The notes under the pieces were generated by a model, which did not search any database, was not told the origin of the DNA, and saw only the letters and a list, made by a program, of their open reading frames with translations. Below, in pieces: positions 7,641 through 15,851 of a DNA stretch of 64,000 nt. Position 1 is the stretch's first letter; every line of letters begins with the position of its first letter. The translations under genes were made by a program, and so were the position numbers. This DNA is from Streptomyces barringtoniae (GTDB taxonomy: Bacteria; Actinomycetota; Actinomycetes; Streptomycetales; Streptomycetaceae): contig NZ_JAJHNP010000011.1 of assembly GCF_020819595.1 (NCBI RefSeq), positions 186,001 to 250,000 of the forward strand. The letters are read 5' to 3'.

Positions 7641-8927
7641 ATGGCATTCACCTCGTACAGACCCGGCTTGACCCGCGCGGCGACGCTCACCGCGGCCGCC
7701 CTGCTCCTGCTGCTCGCGCCGCCCGCCGGCCGGGCCACCGCCGCCGAGGCGACGCTGCCGCTCGGCGACCCCGGCCTCGCGGAGACCCGCACGACACAGA
7801 CCCTGGCCGAGGGCGTGACCCTCACCCGTATCGTCCGGGGGACCGAACCCGCCCCGGCCGACCGGATCAACACCACGACACGCGGCCCCTGGGTGGTCGA
7901 CGTCCTCACCATCGACCCGCGCCGGGCGCGCGGGCAGTTGAAGGCGACGTACGGTCCCGACCTGGCCCACACGGAGAAGACGACCGACCTGGTGCGCTCC
8001 TCGGCGGCCTTGGCCGGCGTCAACGGCTCCTTCTTCACCTTCACCGCCAGCGCGCAGTATCCCGGCGACCCGGTGGGCCTCGGCCTCTACGACGGTCGGC
8101 TGCTCAGCGAGCCCACCGGCGACCCCACGGAGGCCGACTTCGTCGTGGACGCCCACGACAACCGCGCCCTGATGGGCCGGCTGAGCTGGTCGGGCAGCCT
8201 GCACAACCGGCGGACCGGAGCCACGCTGCCGCTGAAGTACGTGAACCATCCGCCCACCGTCCCGGCGGCCTGCGCCGACCTCACCGATCCGGCCCGGTGC
8301 ACCGTGCCCGGCGACGTCGTGCGCTTCACCCCCGAGTTCGCCGAGACCACGCCCTCCGGAGCGGGCGTCGAGGTGGTCCTCGACCGGCACGGCTGCGTCG
8401 TCCGCACGCAGACGGCCCGCGGCACACACCTGACCACCGGCCAGACCTCGGTACAGGCCACGGGCGCCGACGCGGCGGCCCTGCTGCACACCGCCGACAG
8501 GGGCTGCCTGCGTACCGACTCCGTGCTCACGGACGAGCAGGGCCGGCGACTTCCCGTCCGGCCCGGGCTGTTCGGCGTGAACGGCCGCTACCGCCTCACA
8601 GCGCACGGCCGGATCGTGGTGCCGGCCGGTTCGGGCAGCTTCTTCGACCGCAACCCGCGCACGATCGCCGGTACGACCCGCGAAGGCAAGGTCGTCCTGG
8701 CGACCATCGACGGCCGTATGACGACCAGTGTCGGTACCACCATGGACGAGACGGCGGCGGTCGCCGACGCCCTGGGCCTGACCGACGCGGTCAACCTGGA
8801 CGGCGGCGGCTCGACCACCATGTCCGTCGAGGGCACCCTGGTGAACCACCCCAGCGGGCCCACCGAGCGGTCCGTGGGCGACGCCCTGGTCTTCGTGCCC
8901 GGACCGTACCGTCCCACCGAGGACTGA
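7641..8927 (+). CDS. Secreted phosphodiester glycosidase (NAGPA domain) family protein
   Basis: A 428-residue exported protein: signal peptide with hydrophobic core about 12-28 ending near GRATAAEA. The C-terminal half is an NAGPA domain: SAALAGVNGSFF, then GLTDAVNLDGGGSTTMSVEG near residues 375-395, which is the family signature including the catalytic/metal-binding Asp and GGGS. Related proteins uncover N-acetylglucosamine-1-phosphodiester or process exopolysaccharide. It probably acts outside the cell on a phosphodiester-linked sugar; the substrate is not predictable. The ATG at 7641 directly precedes the signal peptide. It is monocistronic between a broken GNAT and a broken PPOX gene. Confidence 0.85.
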   Translation: MAFTSYRPGLTRAATLTAAALLLLLAPPAGRATAAEATLPLGDPGLAETRTTQTLAEGVTLTRIVRGTEPAPADRINTTTRGPWVVDVLTIDPRRARGQLKATYGPDLAHTEKTTDLVRSSAALAGVNGSFFTFTASAQYPGDPVGLGLYDGRLLSEPTGDPTEADFVVDAHDNRALMGRLSWSGSLHNRRTGATLPLKYVNHPPTVPAACADLTDPARCTVPGDVVRFTPEFAETTPSGAGVEVVLDRHGCVVRTQTARGTHLTTGQTSVQATGADAAALLHTADRGCLRTDSVLTDEQGRRLPVRPGLFGVNGRYRLTAHGRIVVPAGSGSFFDRNPRTIAGTTREGKVVLATIDGRMTTSVGTTMDETAAVADALGLTDAVNLDGGGSTTMSVEGTLVNHPSGPTERSVGDALVFVPGPYRPTED

Positions 8928-9123
8928 GACCCGCCCCTGCGCACGGTGATCCGGTGCCGGGCCACATGGCCGTGCCCGGCATCGGCGTCCGGGTCGTCGA
9001 TCCGCTCCGGCGGCAGTGGTACGGCGACCCGGACGCTCTCCTGCTCGTCGGCGGCGACGGTGGTGAGGCTGGGCACGCCGCAAGACCCGGAATACCCTCC
9101 CGCGGACGGGAGTTGATCATCGT

Positions 9124-9589
9124 ATGACTCAAGGACCCGCACCCCGGCCCCTGTCCGACCAGGCCCTCTCCGATCTGCTGGCCAGGCAGCGGTTCGGCAC
9201 CCTCGCCACGGTCAGGCAAAGTGGTCACCCCCACCTCACCACCATGCTCTACGCCTGGGACCCCGAGGCCCGTATCATGCGGCTGTCCACGACGGCCGAC
9301 CGCGTGAAGGCGAAGCAACTGCGGCGCGATCCGAGGGCGGCGCTCCATGTGCAGGGCGACGACGTGTGGTCGTTCGCCGTCGCCGAGGGATCCGCCGAGG
9401 TCTCCGAGATCACCACGGTGCCCGGTGACGCGGTCGGGCGGGAACTCCTCGCGATGCTCCCGCCGGCCGCCGGCCGCCGGGCCCGAGGACGAGGACGCCT
9501 TCCTCGCACAGCAGGTGGCCGAGCGAAGGGTCGTGATCCGACTGCGGGTGGACCGGCTGTACGGGACGGCCCTGGACCTCGAGGGCTAG
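9124..9589 (+). pseudogene. PPOX-class F420/FMN-dependent oxidoreductase, frameshifted at a tandem heptamer
   Basis: ATG 9124 opens a pyridoxamine-5'-phosphate-oxidase-fold protein (LSDQALSDLLARQRFGTLATVR, then GHPHLTTMLYAWD and RVKAKQLRRDPRAALHV). The C-terminal part, EDEDAFLAQQVAERRV followed by RVDRLYGTALDLEG, is in a different frame ending at TAG 9587-9589. The break coincides with three tandem copies of CCGCCGG at 9460-9480. The total length of 466 nt minus one 7-nt copy is 459 nt, exactly 153 codons, and the reconstructed join reads LLAMLPPAAGPEDEDAF, the normal family sequence. The three-copy allele is therefore predicted to be off and a two-copy allele on. Confidence 0.85.
9460..9480. 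repeat. Three tandem CCGCCGG heptamers inside the PPOX gene
   Basis: Copies lie at 9460-9466, 9467-9473 and 9474-9480 without interruption. Seven is not a multiple of three, so gain or loss of one copy switches the reading frame; loss of one copy restores the full PPOX protein. Confidence 0.9.
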
Positions 9590-9642
9590 CCCCGGCCCAC
9601 CCGTCCTCTCGACGCTCGGCTGCTCAGGCTCCTCCCTTGCCC

Positions 9643-9660
9643 CCAAGTCATCGGACTTGG
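9643..9660. terminator. Bidirectional hairpin between PPOX and NmrA genes
   Basis: CCAAGTC (9643-9649) and GACTTGG (9654-9660) form a perfect 7-bp stem with loop ATCG, placed between convergent gene ends at 9589 and 9670. Confidence 0.7.
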
Positions 9661-9669
9661 TGCCGTCGG

Positions 9670-10506
9670 TCAGGTCCAGTGACCCGCGGCGGCGGTCTCG
9701 GTGACGTAGTCCTCGAACGGCCTCGGCGGCCGGCCGAGGGCTCGTTCGACGCCGTCGGCGACCGTGGCGCCCCGGCCGGCACGGACGTTCACGAGCAGGC
9801 CGGTGAGCAGACGCGCGACGTCGGCCGGCACACCGTGGGAGATCTGCCGCTCGGTGAACACATCGGGGTCCACGTCGACATGGCGGACGACACGTCCGGT
9901 GGCCCTGCCGATGAGGTCGGCCGCCTCACCGAAGCCGATCGCCCGTGGACCGGTCAGCCGGTACGTCCGGCCGCCGTGCCGGTCCTCGGTCAGCGCCGAC
10001 GCGGCGACCTCGGCGATGTCCTCGGCGTCCACGAACGGCGTGCGGCCGTCACCGGTCGGCAGGGACAGGGTCGCCGCCCGGATCCCCTGGAGCCAGGGAC
10101 CCTCGCTGAAGTTCTGCGAGAACCAGTCCGGCCGCAGGATCGTCCAGTCGACGCCCGAGCGCCGCACGGCCCGTTCGGCGGCCTTGAGGGGATGGCTGTC
10201 GTGGGCCTCGCCCACGCCGTACGCCGACAGCAGCACCAGCCGTCGTACGCCGGCGTCCCCCGCTTCGGCGACGAACCGGGGGATCCGCGCCTCGTGGTCC
10301 ACGCCGGTCCGCAGGTCGGGTTCGACCATGTAGGCCGCGGTGACGCCGTCGAGGGCGAGGGCCCAGGTCGACGGATCGGCCAGGTCGAAGGGGATGTCTC
10401 CGCCGGTGCGGGACGCCGTGCGAACCGGGCGGCCGGCGGCCCGGAGGCGCCGCACGATGCGGCGGCCGGTCTTGCCGGTGCCGCCGATGACGAGGATGTT
10501 CTTCAT
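9670..10506 (-). CDS. NmrA-like / SDR-a5 NAD(P)-binding protein
   Basis: The 278-residue product begins MKNILVIGGTGKTGRRIVRRL, a Rossmann GxxGxxG nucleotide site. It continues with the SDR-a5 (NmrA, QorB, AzoB-type) pattern: FDLADPSTW, RLVLLSAYGVG, the DWTILRPDWFSQNF segment and PFVDAEDIAEVAASAL. Members reduce quinones or act as redox sensors; typical annotation is NAD(P)H-binding or ergot-alkaloid biosynthesis protein, which should not be read literally. It is divergent from the AraC-type gene at 10593, with about 86 bp between starts, so that regulator probably controls it (inference). Confidence 0.85.
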   Translation of the reverse strand: MKNILVIGGTGKTGRRIVRRLRAAGRPVRTASRTGGDIPFDLADPSTWALALDGVTAAYMVEPDLRTGVDHEARIPRFVAEAGDAGVRRLVLLSAYGVGEAHDSHPLKAAERAVRRSGVDWTILRPDWFSQNFSEGPWLQGIRAATLSLPTGDGRTPFVDAEDIAEVAASALTEDRHGGRTYRLTGPRAIGFGEAADLIGRATGRVVRHVDVDPDVFTERQISHGVPADVARLLTGLLVNVRAGRGATVADGVERALGRPPRPFEDYVTETAAAGHWT

Positions 10507-10592
10507 GCCTTCCAGGGAACGCCAGGTGCCGGAGACGATCCATGGGAGACAATCGCCAAGACCTTTGTGATCGTCCAGCGTTGGGGGCGGAC

Positions 10593-11561
10593 GTGGACGT
10601 GCTCAGCGATCTGCTGCACCGGGCGCGTGCCAGGAACGCCCTGGTCCGCAAGTTGGTCCAGCGGCCACCGTGGTCGCTGGGCTTCGTCGACGCGCCGCCC
10701 CTCACGGTCGTCGCCACGCTCGCCGGGCAGGTCTCGGTCAGGCTCGACGACCCGGACGCCGCACCGGTGCGGCTCGCCACCGGCGACATCGCCCTGATCA
10801 GCGGAACCAGCCGGTACACGATCGCCGATGCACCCGCCACCCCGCCCCAGGTCGTGATCCGAGGCCGGGAGAAACAGGTGGTCGACGGCGACGAGAGGGC
10901 GGCGGGGGTGCGACGCGGCCTGGCTCCGCGCACGTACGGAGACGGCCTGCCCGGGGCCACGGTCCTCCTCCGCGGTGCCTACGAACTCCGAGGCGATGTG
11001 GGCGACCGGCTGCTGAGCCTGCTGCCGCCCTCGGCGATCGTGCGGGCGGGACCGCGGACGGGGCCGGCGCTGGAACTGCTCGCCGCGGAGATCGCGCGTG
11101 ACGAACCCGGACAGGACGCCGTCATCGACCGGGCGCTGGACCTCGTGCTGGTGCTGGCCCTGCGCACCTGGTGCGCAGGCCCCGACGCGACACCACCGGC
11201 CTGGTATCGCGCGCTCGGCGATCCCGCCGTGGGAGAGGCGCTGCGCCTGTTGCACCGGCACCCCGCGCAGCGCTGGACGGTCGCCGGACTCGCCACCCGT
11301 CTCGGCATGTCCCGCGCCGCGTTCTCCGCCCGTTTCACCGCCCTGGTCGGCGAGCCGCCGCTCACCTATCTCACCGGCTGGCGCATGGCCGTGGCGGCGG
11401 ACCTCCTGCGGGACACCGAGGCGACCGTCGCGGCCGTGGCCCACCAGGTCGGCTACGAGGACCCGTTCGCCTTCAGCGTCGCCTTCAAACGCCGCCACGG
11501 CACCGCCCCCTCCATGTGGCGCCGTCAGGCAGGCCGACCCGCCGACACGAACCCCGAGTGA
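10593..11561 (+). CDS. AraC family transcriptional regulator with N-terminal cupin (Cupin_6) domain
   Basis: A 322-residue product if started at GTG 10593 (VDVLSDLLHRARA), the start that matches the family; an in-frame ATG at 10542 would add 17 residues. Residues about 1-190 form the cupin sensor (VVATLAGQVSVRL, LATGDIALISG). The last 100 residues are a double HTH: WTVAGLATRLGMSRAAFSARFTALVG and EATVAAVAHQVGYEDPFAFSVAFKRRHG with the usual AraC spacing. Divergence from the NmrA-like reductase gene suggests that gene is its target, with a small-molecule inducer sensed by the cupin. Confidence 0.88.
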   Translation: MDVLSDLLHRARARNALVRKLVQRPPWSLGFVDAPPLTVVATLAGQVSVRLDDPDAAPVRLATGDIALISGTSRYTIADAPATPPQVVIRGREKQVVDGDERAAGVRRGLAPRTYGDGLPGATVLLRGAYELRGDVGDRLLSLLPPSAIVRAGPRTGPALELLAAEIARDEPGQDAVIDRALDLVLVLALRTWCAGPDATPPAWYRALGDPAVGEALRLLHRHPAQRWTVAGLATRLGMSRAAFSARFTALVGEPPLTYLTGWRMAVAADLLRDTEATVAAVAHQVGYEDPFAFSVAFKRRHGTAPSMWRRQAGRPADTNPE

Positions 11562-11622
11562 GCCGATCCGCCCGCCTGCTCGGCCCCGGCCCCTGTCAGT
11601 GGGCTCCGCTACCTTCGGACCC

Positions 11623-12687
11623 ATGCCGATCACTGCACAACTGCGCGACTCGGTCCGCCTGCCCGGCGGACACGCCCTGGTCGACGGCTTCGCCTTCGAG
11701 AGCCGCGGGACGGGCTCGCGCCGCGCCCTCCTCCAGAACGGCCATGAGCTGGAGGTGTACGACCTGGACGAGGTGTTCGCCGGAGAGCGCGCGCCGAGCG
11801 CCGTCTTCCCGCTGCCCTGGCCGGGTTGGGACGGCGGTGTCCACTCGGTGGGTCCCGACGGCACGTTCGCGGTCTTCTCGGGGCAGCGCGCGGTGCGGGC
11901 CGTGGGCACGGGCGGTGAGACCTTGTGGGAGTACCGGCACGGCTGCTGGGGACCGGAGGTGGGCCACCCGCACACCGGGGACGAGCAGGAGGTGTGCCGG
12001 GGGCTCGAGCACGGCTCCTGCCGGGTCTCGGACGACGGCGGGCTGGTGTGGGCGCACATCGTGGCAGAGCCGGAGGAGGGCGAATGGGAGGAGCGCTGGG
12101 TCGTCCTGGACGCCCGTGACGGACGCGAGCTGGCGGCGACTCCGCTGGAGAGCGCCGCCGCCGGTTCGCACCAGCTCTCCCACCCGGACGGCGTCCACAT
12201 GGGCCTGTGCATCGGCATGGGCCAGGACGGCATCCTGCTGCACTGGGCGCGATGGGACGGCAAGGAGCTGACCGGCTGGGACCTGAACGGGACCATGGAC
12301 CGGATCCTCATGGACGTCCACACAGCGCACGGGGGCTTCCTGACGGTCGAGCACTACGGCACCGACATACGACTGCACGCCTTGGACGGCACCGTGCTCG
12401 CTGAGAGACCGGCCGCGACGGACGACGACGGGGACCCGCTCCACTGGGACTACACCTGCGGCTTCGTGGACGCCGGCACCGTCATCGCGTCGACCCTCGA
12501 CTCCCCCGAGGACGGCAAGCGCCCCCGCCACTGGATCCTTGACGCCCACACCTTGGAGATACGCGGGACGGTGGCCTATCCGGAGGGCCCTGCCGGCACC
12601 TGTGCGCGCCCGCTCGGCGACGGGACCTGGCTCACCTACGACGCCGGTGGTGGAACGCTCAACCGCTGGGCCCTGCAGGCGCTTTGA
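11623..12687 (+). CDS. Hypothetical protein, probable beta-propeller
   Basis: I do not recognise a named family. The 354-residue soluble protein has no signal peptide and is rich in short strands separated by Gly/Asp turns, with recurring patterns such as SVGPDGTFAVFSG, RVSDDGGLVWAHI, HPDGVHMGLCIG and LGDGTWLTYDAGG that look like blades of a quinoprotein/WD-like propeller. The ATG at 11623 is the first plausible start after the AraC gene, 61 bp downstream. It ends before a good hairpin at 12735. Function unknown. Confidence 0.6.
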   Translation: MPITAQLRDSVRLPGGHALVDGFAFESRGTGSRRALLQNGHELEVYDLDEVFAGERAPSAVFPLPWPGWDGGVHSVGPDGTFAVFSGQRAVRAVGTGGETLWEYRHGCWGPEVGHPHTGDEQEVCRGLEHGSCRVSDDGGLVWAHIVAEPEEGEWEERWVVLDARDGRELAATPLESAAAGSHQLSHPDGVHMGLCIGMGQDGILLHWARWDGKELTGWDLNGTMDRILMDVHTAHGGFLTVEHYGTDIRLHALDGTVLAERPAATDDDGDPLHWDYTCGFVDAGTVIASTLDSPEDGKRPRHWILDAHTLEIRGTVAYPEGPAGTCARPLGDGTWLTYDAGGGTLNRWALQAL

Positions 12688-12734
12688 CAGTCCAGGGCAC
12701 CGGACCGGACTGACCGGCGCCCCGACCGACCCGC

Positions 12735-12765
12735 GCCCGCAGGACCTCATGAAGGACCTGCGGGC
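12735..12765. terminator. Bidirectional hairpin between convergent genes
   Basis: GCCCGCAGG (12735-12743) pairs with CCTGCGGGC (12757-12765); inner CCT/AGG can extend the stem. It lies between the stop at 12687 (plus strand) and the stop at 12934 (minus strand). Confidence 0.75.
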
Positions 12766-12933
12766 CGGCTGGGTTCTGCCGGCCGGGTGCGGCCTGGCCC
12801 ATCCGGCTCTCCACCCGCTGATGTACAGCGAGCCGACGCGGGCCACCTCACCAGCACCGCCGAACAGCCCTGCCGCCCGGCCCGTGTGGCGTACGGCCGT
12901 GCGCCGGATGGCTGGTGCGCGTGCGCCGGTGAC

Positions 12934-14115
12934 TCACAGCGGCTGGGTGGCGAGGGCCGCCAGGTAGACGCCGTAGAGCAGGGACAGGGCGGTGAGGCAG
13001 GCGCACACCAGGCGGGCCCGGGGAGAGGGGCCTTGGTGCCACGCCCGTACGAGGGCGTGGGCCGGCGGGATCAGCAGCGGGAACGCCGGAAGGAGGAAGC
13101 GCGGCTTGGACGAGAAGGGGCCGGACACCGCGACCGCCAACAGCAGCAGCACGCCCGCGAAGACCACCAACGGCAGCGGGGCACGCTCCAGACACAGCAC
13201 GAGGAACGACACGATCCCTGCCACGACGAGGACCACGGACACCGGATAGGTCACCCAACTGCCCTGCAACGGCATCGACTGCAGAAACCGCAGGGGCCCG
13301 ACCGCGAGGTCCAGGCGGGAGTTCCACGCACTCTGCACCTGCAGGTAGCCGTGCCACACGTCACCGGTCTTCCGTCCCACCCACAGCACATAACCCACCC
13401 AGCCCAGTGGCCCGAGGACCGTGCCGAGCAGGAGGCCCGGGGAGGCGCGCCCGTGCTGCCGTACGACCTCGTGCGCGGCCGCGGCGGCGACGGCCGCGGC
13501 GACCGCGACACCGTTCGGCCGTGCGAGGCCCGCCAACAGCGCCAGCGAGCCCGCGGTCAGCCAGCGGCCGCGCAGCACGGCGTACAGGGACCAGGCGGCA
13601 CATGCCGTGAACAGCGGTTCGGTGTAGGCCAGGGTGAGGGCTACCGATTGCGGCAGTACGGCCCACAGGGCGACGACGGCGGTGGCGACCGTGCGCCCGT
13701 AGAGGTGATGGACGACCGCGTAGATGCCGTACACGGCCAGCGCCGCGGAACCCCAGGCGATCAGCAGCCCGGCCTGCCCGGCGGTCAGCGGGAGCAGGCC
13801 GCGCAGGGCTCGTACGAGCCCGGGGTACAGCGGAAAGAACGCCCAGTCGGTCTGGACCGCCCCCGTGCTGGTGATGCGCAGCTGGGTCCCGTAGCCGTGC
13901 TCGGCGATGTGCAGGTACCAGACCGAGTCCCACGCATGGGCGAGGCTCTTCCCGAACGGGCGGCCGGCCACCGCGTCGACCAGGATCAGCAGGACGACCC
14001 CGGCGAGCCGAACGGCCCCGAAGACGGCGAGGGCCCGGAGAACGCCGGGGACACCCTCCACCCGACCGCGGCCGGTCTCACGAGGGCTGTCGGGCGGCCG
14101 CAGTGCGGGTGACAT
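12934..14115 (-). CDS. PIG-V-like polytopic mannosyltransferase (GT-C fold)
   Basis: The product has 393 residues with about ten membrane segments. After TM1 (VLRALAVFGAVRLAGVVLLILV) comes HAWDSVWYLHIAEHGYG, where the DxxWY...GY pattern matches the catalytic first loop of the GPI mannosyltransferase 2/PIG-V family; FFPLYPGLVRAL is the second conserved piece. Bacterial members transfer sugar from a polyprenyl-phosphate donor to an extracytoplasmic acceptor. The ATG at 14115 (MSPALRPP) is preferred; the frame is open to 14268 but the extra segment lacks family resemblance. Donor and acceptor are unknown. Confidence 0.8.
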   Translation of the reverse strand: MSPALRPPDSPRETGRGRVEGVPGVLRALAVFGAVRLAGVVLLILVDAVAGRPFGKSLAHAWDSVWYLHIAEHGYGTQLRITSTGAVQTDWAFFPLYPGLVRALRGLLPLTAGQAGLLIAWGSAALAVYGIYAVVHHLYGRTVATAVVALWAVLPQSVALTLAYTEPLFTACAAWSLYAVLRGRWLTAGSLALLAGLARPNGVAVAAAVAAAAAHEVVRQHGRASPGLLLGTVLGPLGWVGYVLWVGRKTGDVWHGYLQVQSAWNSRLDLAVGPLRFLQSMPLQGSWVTYPVSVVLVVAGIVSFLVLCLERAPLPLVVFAGVLLLLAVAVSGPFSSKPRFLLPAFPLLIPPAHALVRAWHQGPSPRARLVCACLTALSLLYGVYLAALATQPL

Positions 14116-14465
14116 GCTCACCCTCCGACCATGAGCGGCCGGAATCACGAGCGCAATCCGGAACACGTCCCAGGCGGCCTTGACGGCCGTGATCCAGCGG
14201 TCGTGCAGCACCTCCGTGTCGATCTCCCGACGGGTCCGTGCCTCCAGGGAGGACCACCAGCCGCTCATCGCCTGAGCAGGACCGATGCCGTGAAGTGCCG
14301 CATGCGCAGAAGTTACCCCGCGGCGGATGACCGGTCGGGTGATTTGTACGGAGGACGGGACGTACGGTGCTTCGATTTGGTCGATATGGTGGAGGTGGAG
14401 GACATCTGGATCCTGGTGATCCGCCGTGATCCGCTAGGTCGGCAGGCGTGAAAGAAGTGATACCG
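14116..14465. other. 350-bp divergent intergenic region, no gene recognised
   Basis: The region lies between the mannosyltransferase and the alpha/beta hydrolase. It is less GC-rich near 14320-14440. Open frames on both strands here resemble no family, and I see no convincing repeat. It probably carries two divergent promoters. Confidence 0.4.
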
Positions 14466-15134
14466 ATGATCTCCGACATGGTTCTGGTTCCCACCAGCGA
14501 CGCCACACTCTCCGGTGACCTTGTGGTCCCGACGGCGGCGCGGGCCGTGGTGCTCTTCGCCCACGGCAGCGGCAGTTCCCGGCACAGTCCGCGCAACCGG
14601 ATGGTGGCCGCCGAACTGCGCACCGCCGGGTTCGGCACCCTGCTGATGGACCTGCTCAGCGAACGGGAGGAGCGGCACGACGCGCTGACCGGCGAGCACC
14701 GCTTCGACATTCCGCTCCTCGGCCGACGGCTCGTGACGGCGATCGACTGGATGGACACGCAGCCCGACACCCGCGGCCTCCCCGTCGTCCTGTTCGGCGC
14801 CAGCACGGGCGCCGCCGCGGCCCTGGTGGCAGCGGCCGAGCGCCCCGGCAGGGTGCTGACCGTGGTGTCGCGAGGCGGCCGGCCTGATCTGGCGGGCGAT
14901 GCCCTCGGACGGGTGCAGGCCCCGGTGCTGCTCATCGTCGGCGGCCAGGACCAGCAGGTCCAGGAGCTGAACGAGGAAGCAGCCAGGTACCTGCGGGTTC
15001 CGCACGCCCTGCACATCGTTCCGGGTGCGACCCACCTGTTCGGAGAACCCGGAGCCCTGGAAGAGGTCGCCGAGGTGGCCAGGCAGTGGTGCGACGAACG
15101 ACTGACCGAGGTCAAGGCGCAGCAGCACAAGTGA
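14466..15134 (+). CDS. Dienelactone hydrolase-like alpha/beta hydrolase
   Basis: A 222-residue cytoplasmic alpha/beta hydrolase. VVLFAHGSGSSRHSPRN carries the oxyanion-hole HGSGS; VVLFGASTGAAAAL is the nucleophile elbow (G-A-S-T-G, Ser near 112); APVLLIVGGQDQQV supplies the Asp and PGATHLFGEPG the catalytic His. This matches the DLH-like proteins that in actinobacteria are sometimes fused to phosphoribosyltransferases; no fusion here. GTG 14448 would add six residues; ATG 14466 is chosen because the conserved part begins directly after. The true substrate is unknown. Confidence 0.82.
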   Translation: MISDMVLVPTSDATLSGDLVVPTAARAVVLFAHGSGSSRHSPRNRMVAAELRTAGFGTLLMDLLSEREERHDALTGEHRFDIPLLGRRLVTAIDWMDTQPDTRGLPVVLFGASTGAAAALVAAAERPGRVLTVVSRGGRPDLAGDALGRVQAPVLLIVGGQDQQVQELNEEAARYLRVPHALHIVPGATHLFGEPGALEEVAEVARQWCDERLTEVKAQQHK

Positions 15135-15153
15135 CACCGGCTCCGATTCCCCG

Positions 15154-15540
15154 TCAGCTCGGATTCGGCCTCCCGAAGAACTCGGCGTAGCGGGTCGGCA
15201 GCCCGGACAGGATGTGGTCGATCTGCCGGTCGGGCACGGCATCGGCCACCGTGGAGAGCACGGCGTCCGCGTCCCACTCGGCCGTACGGGGCCGGGCGCC
15301 GGTCTGCACGGACACCCGCCGGAGGAACTCGTCACAGTCGAACGCCTCGGGACGCCCTCGGTCGAGATGCAGCGCCTCGTCCAGCGGGGCGGGCAACCGG
15401 GCCGCCAGTTCGTCGGCCTTTTCCGGGGCGATCCGGGTCGCGAGCACCCACAGGACCGCCTCACAGACGTGCTCGGTCTCCTCGCGGCTGCGGTACTCGC
15501 CCCGGTCGCGGACCTGGTCGAGGAATTCTTCCAATTGCAC
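15154..15540 (-). CDS. DUF2267 domain-containing protein
   Basis: A 128-residue protein starting at GTG 15540 (VQLEEFLDQVRDRGEY), with GGGAGG 5-6 bp upstream; the open frame extends to 15702 but that part is Arg/Pro-rich and unlike the family. Two copies of the DUF2267 helical repeat are visible: EETEHVCEAVLWVLATRIAP...ADELAARLPAPLDEAL and ADAVLSTVADAVPDRQIDHILSGLP. DUF2267 proteins resemble DUF2267-type stress or ferritin-partner proteins; biochemical role unknown. A TACAAT -10-like box on the minus strand at 15643-15648 suggests a leader of about 95 nt. Confidence 0.82.
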   Translation of the reverse strand: MQLEEFLDQVRDRGEYRSREETEHVCEAVLWVLATRIAPEKADELAARLPAPLDEALHLDRGRPEAFDCDEFLRRVSVQTGARPRTAEWDADAVLSTVADAVPDRQIDHILSGLPTRYAEFFGRPNPS

Positions 15541-15851
15541 GGCGGCCTCCCACTGTCGTCGCAGGCCATCACGGCGAGCCGCACCCTTTCCGCCCGCCGC
15601 GGCCGGGTTCCGGGGCGGCCGACGGACTCGGGTGATGTCGTCATTGTAGGTTCGCTGGTCGCTGGTCGCGGGCCGCGAGGAAGCGGAGGAAGGTCTCGAC
15701 ATCTGCTCCCACGCGCCCGGCCGACGGGGCGAGCCGGATGCGGTCGAAGCGAAGCCGGTCGGGTGATTGACGCGCCGGTCCCGGCTCGGGTGCCGTCTGT
15801 CGCGTGCTCCGCCGGAGAGACTGCGGCCATCCCGATGGAGGTGGCGAACAT
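15541..15851. other. 311-bp divergent intergenic region
   Basis: Between the DUF2267 gene (leftward) and the flavin monooxygenase (rightward). It holds TACAAT on the minus strand (15643-15648) next to a tandem TCGCTGG repeat near 15652-15665, and the leader of the monooxygenase (TGGAGG at 15836-15841). No additional gene is seen. Confidence 0.4.

Noticed and set aside
8928-9123. Minus-strand segment reading like a protein remnant between the glycosidase and PPOX genes
   Set aside because: A short stretch looks protein-like but no family could be named and no gene boundary is visible.
9484-10797. Continuation of the PPOX frame far beyond the family end, across the NmrA gene
   Set aside because: The extension is antisense to a clear Rossmann protein; it exists only because of the heptamer frameshift.
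14131-14451. Possible small gene on the plus strand before the alpha/beta hydrolase
   Set aside because: No start signal, no family resemblance, and it overlaps the mannosyltransferase leader; treated as intergenic.
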